From assembly GCA_937949995.1 (NCBI GenBank), contig CALFEO010000033.1, forward strand, positions 1-64,000: 64,000 bases of DNA, read 5' to 3'. The notes below the pieces were generated by a model. That model was not told the origin of the DNA. It saw only the letters and a program-made list of their open reading frames with translations, and ran no database searches. The stretch is from an uncultured bacterium. GTDB taxonomy: Bacteria > Patescibacteriota > Patescibacteriia > 2-12-FULL-60-25. Both the position numbers and the translations under genes were made by a program. This document shows, one piece after another, positions 59,579 through 64,000 of this stretch (within the stretch, counting starts at the first letter, position 1; each line of letters begins with the position of its first letter).

Positions 59579-60247
59579 ATGAGCATTAAACAGAGGGGCA
59601 ATAAATCACCGCGCGGGCGCACCAATTTAACCGAGCTGGAAAAACTCAACGGGCCTTTGCCGGCTCTGGATGTGGCCGATATCATACTCATCCGTCACAA
59701 AAAAGGCTTGATGCGCCGTCTGCTCCGTAAAGTAACCGGCTCATATTGGGATCACGCGGGCTTGATAATCTTTCCACGTGATTTTTCCAAAGGCTATTCC
59801 AATGATATTTTAATCGAGGCCATCCAAAACGGATTAAACAGTTCTTTAAGGCGCGGGGTCGAAATCCACCGCCTCGATAAATATCTTGATGATCCGAAAA
59901 AATACGATGTCGGCATCAAGCGCATATCATGGCTTAACGAAAGCCTCAAAACCAGAGTCCGCTCTTACATGCTTTTAAACGTTGATACTCCTTACTACCC
60001 TTTGGCCACCACCAAATTTTTATTGGCTTTGTTTTTTCAAACTTATCGTAAAAATTTGTTGCGTCGTCAGCGCTATTCATGCAGCGGTTTGGTGCAAAAA
60101 TCTTTTTACGAGGCAACGGATTGGAAGGATCGTGCCGATATAATCTTTAAAGGCCCCGGTTACACGCCCATCGAAATTCAAGAAACAACTTCTCCGGCCG
60201 ATATCGCCAAAAGCGATGCCTGTGAATGGATTTGGAATAAGCATTGA
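59579..60247 (+). CDS. Permuted papain-like (YiiX-type) cysteine hydrolase, copy 1
   Basis: 222 aa. ADIILIRHKKG, SYWDHAGLIIF (H59) and then YSCSGLVQKSFYEA (C168): His before Cys, the permuted order of YiiX/YebB and NlpC-related enzymes. Lipid or peptide amide hydrolysis is possible. No signal peptide. Confidence 0.75.
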   Translation: MSIKQRGNKSPRGRTNLTELEKLNGPLPALDVADIILIRHKKGLMRRLLRKVTGSYWDHAGLIIFPRDFSKGYSNDILIEAIQNGLNSSLRRGVEIHRLDKYLDDPKKYDVGIKRISWLNESLKTRVRSYMLLNVDTPYYPLATTKFLLALFFQTYRKNLLRRQRYSCSGLVQKSFYEATDWKDRADIIFKGPGYTPIEIQETTSPADIAKSDACEWIWNKH

Positions 60248-60249
60248 TT

Positions 60250-60888
60250 ATGGCCTCTGCGCTTTACGGATCCATCAAGCAAACTCTTCCCGATTTGCGC
60301 ATCGGCGACATTCTTTTGATTCATACCAAAGGCATTGTTATTCCTCGGCTGGTCCGCCGATCCACAGCTTCATACTGGAGCCATGTGGCTTTGGTTTTTG
60401 ATATCATTCCCAACAATACCGATTATCCGGATATATTGATTATCGAAGCCGGTTTAAAAGGAATCGAGATCCACCGCATTGAAAACTACATACGCTATCC
60501 CGATAAATACGACGTCGGCTTTAAACGCATACCCATCCTCACGGCCGAAGAACGCGATCGCTTCCGCGGATTTTTTCTGGATGCGGTTGATACCCCTTAT
60601 GATTTTTCGCGTTTATTTTCGTATTTCACCAAATCCAGCGTTAATTTTTTATTCGGCCGGTCTATTGTCAATTGGATTACCAAACGAGTCATCAATCTCG
60701 ACCAATTCATCTGCACTTCATTCGCCCAACGCGCCTTCTACTTGGCCGTCTCCAAAGAAAAACGCGAAAAAGTCTTAATGCGCAAAAAAAGTAAACATTT
60801 GAACTTTTTATTTCAAATGGAAGAAATCACACCCAAAGACTACGCTTTAAGCGAAAACTCCATCTGGCTCCACAATCCCCGCCGGTAA
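60250..60888 (+). CDS. Permuted papain-like (YiiX-type) cysteine hydrolase, copy 2
   Basis: 212 aa. GDILLIHTKG, SYWSHVALVF (H45), FICTSFAQRAFYLA (C155). The layout matches the previous gene, which ends 2 nt before the ATG, so this is a tandem duplication that diverged. Both would be made from one transcript. Confidence 0.75.
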   Translation: MASALYGSIKQTLPDLRIGDILLIHTKGIVIPRLVRRSTASYWSHVALVFDIIPNNTDYPDILIIEAGLKGIEIHRIENYIRYPDKYDVGFKRIPILTAEERDRFRGFFLDAVDTPYDFSRLFSYFTKSSVNFLFGRSIVNWITKRVINLDQFICTSFAQRAFYLAVSKEKREKVLMRKKSKHLNFLFQMEEITPKDYALSENSIWLHNPRR

Positions 60889-61135
60889 ACAGAACAGCGC
60901 TAATTAATGCCAAATGACTAATGCCTAATGCCAAATTATTGTATCGCTACGCTTTTTTATTTATATATATTTAAACCCGCAGGGTTACCGATATTTGGCA
61001 TTCATCATTTGGCATTTGGCATTGCTGTAAATTTGGCATTCGTCATTTAGCATTTGGCATTGTCATAAGTTTGGCATTCGTAATTTGGCATTTGGAATTG
61101 TTTCTTTATTTATTATTTATTATTTATTTTTATTA
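60889..61135. repeat. TGCCAAAT / ATTTGGCA word array
   Basis: AATGCCAAATGACTAATGCC then several ATTTGGCATTCGTC words in inverse order, a GTATCGCTACGC word, then TTATTTATTATTT words. The same composition as the lexA-leader cassette but without a gene. Confidence 0.8.
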
Positions 61136-61204
61136 TTTCCCCGAGCCTCGCGAGGGGCGGGTTATCCCCTTGACTTTTATTAAAATTTCTGCGCCACAAT
61201 ATGC

Positions 61205-62686
61205 ATGAGAGAGGAGAGAATATTCGGTTTTATCGCCATCTGGAGCAAGCTTTTATATTTTGCCGGCTTTTTGCTTGGCGTGGCTATTCATTCCGCAACT
61301 CCATATTATAAATACACGGTTTCACTCTGGTTGATTTTATCTTTTTCATTGCTGATCATTTTTTTCTTGTTTCGCAAACGATCCGTCCACACGGTCGTTT
61401 TTTTCTTGGCTGTTGTTTTGGGAATTTTCCGTTTCGATTTGTCGGTTCCGGTTTTGTTGTCCGGAAGTGTGGAATCCGCTTCAGCGACTGTACAAAATGT
61501 TTGGCCCGGTTCGTATGGCATAAATGCGCATGTAATGGTTGATCCGGGTGGAGTGTCGGCGGTTCCGATTAAACTGCAATTATCTCTCAAAGATGCGATT
61601 CCCATCGGCTCCAAAATCGGTTTGCAATGCGTAATCAAAAACAATCAAAAATTCGCTGATGAATACGCGTATCAACAAACAATGAGCTATTATTATATCG
61701 GTCAAAATTGCGCCAATGCCAAGGTTCAAATTATCGAATCAGCGCCTTTTTGGGATCTGCGCGATGCTTTTCGCCTTTGGCGCGATGGAGCCAAGCGCCG
61801 AATATCTTCGGCTTTGCCCGGAGACGAGGGTATATTAATCGCCGGAATATTATACGGTGAGCGCAATTTATCACCCTCTGCCAAGGATCTTTTTCGTCGC
61901 GCCGGCTTAACTCATATCATCGCCGTATCCGGTTCCAACTTTACTTTGATTGTTACCCTCGTATTCTCCATCTTGCTTGGCTTTGGTCTTTGGCGTCATC
62001 AAGCTTTTACCGTCACAACCGCGGTCATGATTCTATTTTTCGGTTTCGTGGGATTCTCCGCATCAGTCGCTCGCGCCGCCTTAATGGGTTGGATTTTGCT
62101 TTTATCCCGTCAGCTCGGCCGAAGCAACAATATCTGGTATCTTTGTCTTTTAGCCGCTTCCGCTCTTTGCCTCTATGACCCTTGGATGCTGGTTTATGAC
62201 GCGGGATTCGCTTTATCATTTTTGGCGACTATCGGTCTAGTCTCATATGCCCCCATCTTTATGGAGCGAATGAGCTTCATCCCATCAGCCGGAGGTTTGC
62301 GCGAAGCCGCTGCCACAACTTTTGCCGCTACCTTGATGACAACGCCATACATTTCTTTGGTTTTTGACCGCGTATCACTCGCCGGCTTGTTCACCAACCT
62401 GATAGCCGTGCCTATTGTGCCTTGGGCTATGCTGTTTGGATTTATCTCCGCAACTCTGGGCGGAGCTTTAGCTTACGCAGACCTTCCGGCTCTTGGTCTC
62501 AGTAAAGCAATTTTTCTATCAGCAAAAATCGCGGATATTTTTCCTTGGCTGGATATCCACATAGAGGATATGAATTTACCGCTTTGTCTGGGAATGTATG
62601 CATTGATTGCTCGTTTATGGTTTTTGTTGCGCAAAAAAAATGACTTATACACAAAACAATCCATATATTGTAATCCACCCACCTGA
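61205..62686 (+). CDS. comEC: ComEC/Rec2-like DNA channel without metallo-beta-lactamase domain
   Basis: 493 aa. N-terminal helices, a soluble OB-like part (~85-175), then the competence core with GLTHIIAVSGSNFTLI and FVGFSASVARAALMGW. The protein ends after the last helices, with no HxHxD hydrolase domain. It would carry single-stranded DNA into the cell. TTGACT upstream (61172) may be its -35. Confidence 0.88.
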   Translation: MREERIFGFIAIWSKLLYFAGFLLGVAIHSATPYYKYTVSLWLILSFSLLIIFFLFRKRSVHTVVFFLAVVLGIFRFDLSVPVLLSGSVESASATVQNVWPGSYGINAHVMVDPGGVSAVPIKLQLSLKDAIPIGSKIGLQCVIKNNQKFADEYAYQQTMSYYYIGQNCANAKVQIIESAPFWDLRDAFRLWRDGAKRRISSALPGDEGILIAGILYGERNLSPSAKDLFRRAGLTHIIAVSGSNFTLIVTLVFSILLGFGLWRHQAFTVTTAVMILFFGFVGFSASVARAALMGWILLLSRQLGRSNNIWYLCLLAASALCLYDPWMLVYDAGFALSFLATIGLVSYAPIFMERMSFIPSAGGLREAAATTFAATLMTTPYISLVFDRVSLAGLFTNLIAVPIVPWAMLFGFISATLGGALAYADLPALGLSKAIFLSAKIADIFPWLDIHIEDMNLPLCLGMYALIARLWFLLRKKNDLYTKQSIYCNPPT

Positions 62687-62949
62687 CAAACCCGCATTTG
62701 TCACAACTCTTTAACAATCATTAATCACTCAAAACTCGAAATTTATTATTTATTATTTATAATTTATTATTTGACGCCAGTCTTTGTCATCTGTCAGCTA
62801 TCACTTGAATTGACCTGAATGCAAATAATACCGACACTGTAAGTAAGGCTTTCACGGCCCAACGCACCTAAACAAATGCGAGTGCAGGCATAACAACTCC
62901 GCAAATATATCAAACTGCGAATCAGGCTGTCCCAAGGAAGTCACGGGCC
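62687..62949. other. Intergenic, repeats then unknown
   Basis: TTATTTATTATTTATAATTT words (62740-62775), then ~170 nt of unique sequence with CGGCCCAACGCACC and GGCCTTGGATGCGGCC hairpin-forming words. No tmRNA, RNase P or SRP RNA hallmark was found. Confidence 0.4.
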
Positions 62950-63225
62950 TTGGATGCGGCCGCGATCCGGTACGGCTACTGGATCGAAGTCGATTCGCCT
63001 CGCCATGAGGAGATGGCGCAGAAAAGATTTCGTATTAAGCCTGTTGGAGTTTTACATACTTTTGCTTCATATCGGTTTCCATTTCGTCGCAAGAAGCCCT
63101 TTCTTTATCAGGCATCTTGCTTGGCAAAATCCCGCCGCAAATTGGCCAAGGATCAAGCGCGAACCAAAAACCGTTGTTTCACGGCATATGCCGAATGCCA
63201 AAAGTTATGCCTGCACTTCATTTAG
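62950..63225 (+). CDS. Uncertain 91-aa basic protein
   Basis: TTG start, strongly basic, two Cys near the end, not recognised. The frame is open to 62872, but no normal start or SD is found. It could be a leader region rather than a gene. Confidence 0.25.
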   Translation: MDAAAIRYGYWIEVDSPRHEEMAQKRFRIKPVGVLHTFASYRFPFRRKKPFLYQASCLAKSRRKLAKDQARTKNRCFTAYAECQKLCLHFI

Positions 63226-63231
63226 CCAATG

Positions 63232-63280
63232 GTCTCTCTCACATCCATCGAAACTAGTGGCGGTGGATGAGGAGAGAAAC
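63232..63280 (+). promoter_or_regulatory. Leader hairpin masking the SD of the M23 gene
   Basis: CATCCATCG (63242-63250) pairs with CGGTGGATG (63261-63269). Below, TCTCTC pairs with GAGAGA across small bulges. The SD GAGGAG (63269-63274) is inside the stem, 6 nt before the ATG. Confidence 0.55.
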
Positions 63281-64000
63281 ATGAATCGCACGTTCACAAT
63301 CAAACAAACCGGCAAATCAACTCATTCCGCTCAAGTCTTGCGTCTTACTTCCATGGAGGGTGCCGTTCAGCGGTTCACCGTATTTCTTGGCTTGCTTGCT
63401 TTGGCAATCTTGACCGTGGCTCTCGTATCCTGCGCCGCGGCCAATAACGAAGATGCCAATAAAGTTACGGGAAGATCCATCACGCAAACCTCGGGGCAAA
63501 CTTGTCTTTTATCCGAGGTTCGCTATCCCACCACTGCCGAAGATTTTACGGATGCCAATCTTTTGTACGGAGGCAGGGGGTTTTTGCACGAGTACAACGG
63601 CATCAAGCACCTTGGCCGCGATTTGATTCTGCCTGCGGGCAAAGTCATTCATCCCATTGCCTGCGGTAAGCTGGTCGTTTATCGTCCCGCCAAAGGCTAT
63701 GGATCTCTGGTCGCCGTCTTGGAACACGAATTGCCTTATCCCATCGAAGCTGTCAACGGTGATGGCGAGTATGTTCAAGTAAAAAAGTTCTTATCCATCT
63801 ATGGCCACGGCAGTTCATCCGATCCAACAAATGCGGATGCGGATCTGACTTGGCAAACCGGTCAAAACCTCCAAGTATCCGATGCCTTGATGTATATCCA
63901 AGCCGATAAAGATGAAGCGGGGCAAGATGTAAACGGCGACGGTCCCGAGCATCTGCACTTCGGCATTCGTTTGCAATCCATGAGCGAAGCGGTCGGCGTC
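63281..64000 (+). CDS. M23-family peptidase lipoprotein, 3' end outside window
   Basis: At least 240 aa; the frame is open at the window edge. Signal with ALVSC lipobox (C51). The M23 domain has H110-x3-D114 (HLGRD), a GHG at 175-177 and H224-L-H226. These are the zinc ligands of Gly-Gly/DD-endopeptidases that cut cross-bridges in peptidoglycan. The family hallmark residues are in place, so it is probably active on the outer face. Confidence 0.85.
   Translation, partial: MNRTFTIKQTGKSTHSAQVLRLTSMEGAVQRFTVFLGLLALAILTVALVSCAAANNEDANKVTGRSITQTSGQTCLLSEVRYPTTAEDFTDANLLYGGRGFLHEYNGIKHLGRDLILPAGKVIHPIACGKLVVYRPAKGYGSLVAVLEHELPYPIEAVNGDGEYVQVKKFLSIYGHGSSSDPTNADADLTWQTGQNLQVSDALMYIQADKDEAGQDVNGDGPEHLHFGIRLQSMSEAVGV

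Noticed and set aside
62820..63216. tmRNA or RNase P RNA in the spacer
   Set aside because: No tag frame, no T-loop, and no conserved RNase P P4 motif were seen.
1..64000. Recoded UGA (Gracilibacteria or Absconditabacteria code)
   Set aside because: Several solid genes end in TGA and none need it as glycine.

Overview
The window looks like a chromosome segment of a Patescibacteria (CPR) bacterium, probably a Parcubacteria-like lineage. The evidence is a moderate-GC genome with AT-rich intergenic DNA, many short membrane or lipoprotein genes without known relatives, a lamin-tail-domain surface protein, a zinc-ribbon/RGG protein of a kind common in CPR, many near-leaderless starts (TATAAT 6-11 nt before ATG), and dense intergenic 'word' repeats. 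TGA serves as a stop (for example dinB and the 233-aa DGR target), so the glycine-recoding Gracilibacteria code does not apply. The lineage is inference; no rRNA gene is present.

Layout. 1-0.48 kb: repeat-packed DNA. 0.5-9 kb: two small helical proteins, a P-type cation ATPase, a BASS-family transporter, a DUF4173-like membrane protein, an anchored protein, an orphan gene with an apparent -1 frameshift, and a zinc-ribbon protein. 9.2-11.4 kb: tRNA-Leu(UAA), a beta-carbonic-anhydrase-like protein, tRNA-Gly(GCC), and a tiny zinc-ribbon protein. 11.4-19.8 kb: two large exported proteins (953-aa lamin-tail protein; 1674-aa Ig/beta-helix protein). 19.9-29.8 kb: orphan genes, an NlpC/P60-like protein, a cytochrome-b5 lipoprotein, rdgB, fpg, ywbE and lgt. 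29.9-40.5 kb: mostly minus-strand membrane and housekeeping genes (ferric-reductase-like flavoprotein, AI-2E-type transporter, MgtE, MscL, CYTH, MazG-like, VanW-like, malic enzyme). 40.5-49 kb: an accessory and SOS region with lexA, a GxxExxY gene, a NUDIX gene, a toxin-antitoxin pair, a diversity-generating retroelement (DGR) and dinB. 49-64 kb: a DUF5320/DUF134/thioredoxin-CcdA cluster, an RRM protein, leuS, ugd, a histidine phosphatase, a YibE/F protein, trxB, a PAS protein, two tandem permuted-papain proteins, a ComEC-like channel, and a 3'-truncated M23 lipoprotein.

The two most interesting systems are next to each other. First, the DGR at 44.2-47.1 kb has a target gene whose last 44 codons (variable repeat, VR) match a 132-bp template repeat (TR). 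I counted 32 mismatches, 22 of them at the 35 template adenines. It also has an Avd accessory gene, divergent from the reverse transcriptase, with an 11-nt homopolymer just after its start codon. Second, there is a family of short intergenic repeats: TGCCAAAT words, GTTCG words, AACAAATAAT words, and CCCTCTTT..AAAGAGGG palindromes. They bracket small genes (four-helix-bundle S23-like; GxxExxY). They also separate lexA and dinB from promoters carrying direct-repeat GTTC-N7-GTTC boxes, and they occur in frame inside the dinB and leuS coding sequences.

Regulation. Two classes of start are visible. One has TATAAT directly before ATG. The other comprises orphan genes with TTGACA-type promoters and strong Shine-Dalgarno (SD) sites, some preceded by leader hairpins (an attenuator-like hairpin at 22.7 kb; an SD-masking hairpin at 63.25 kb).
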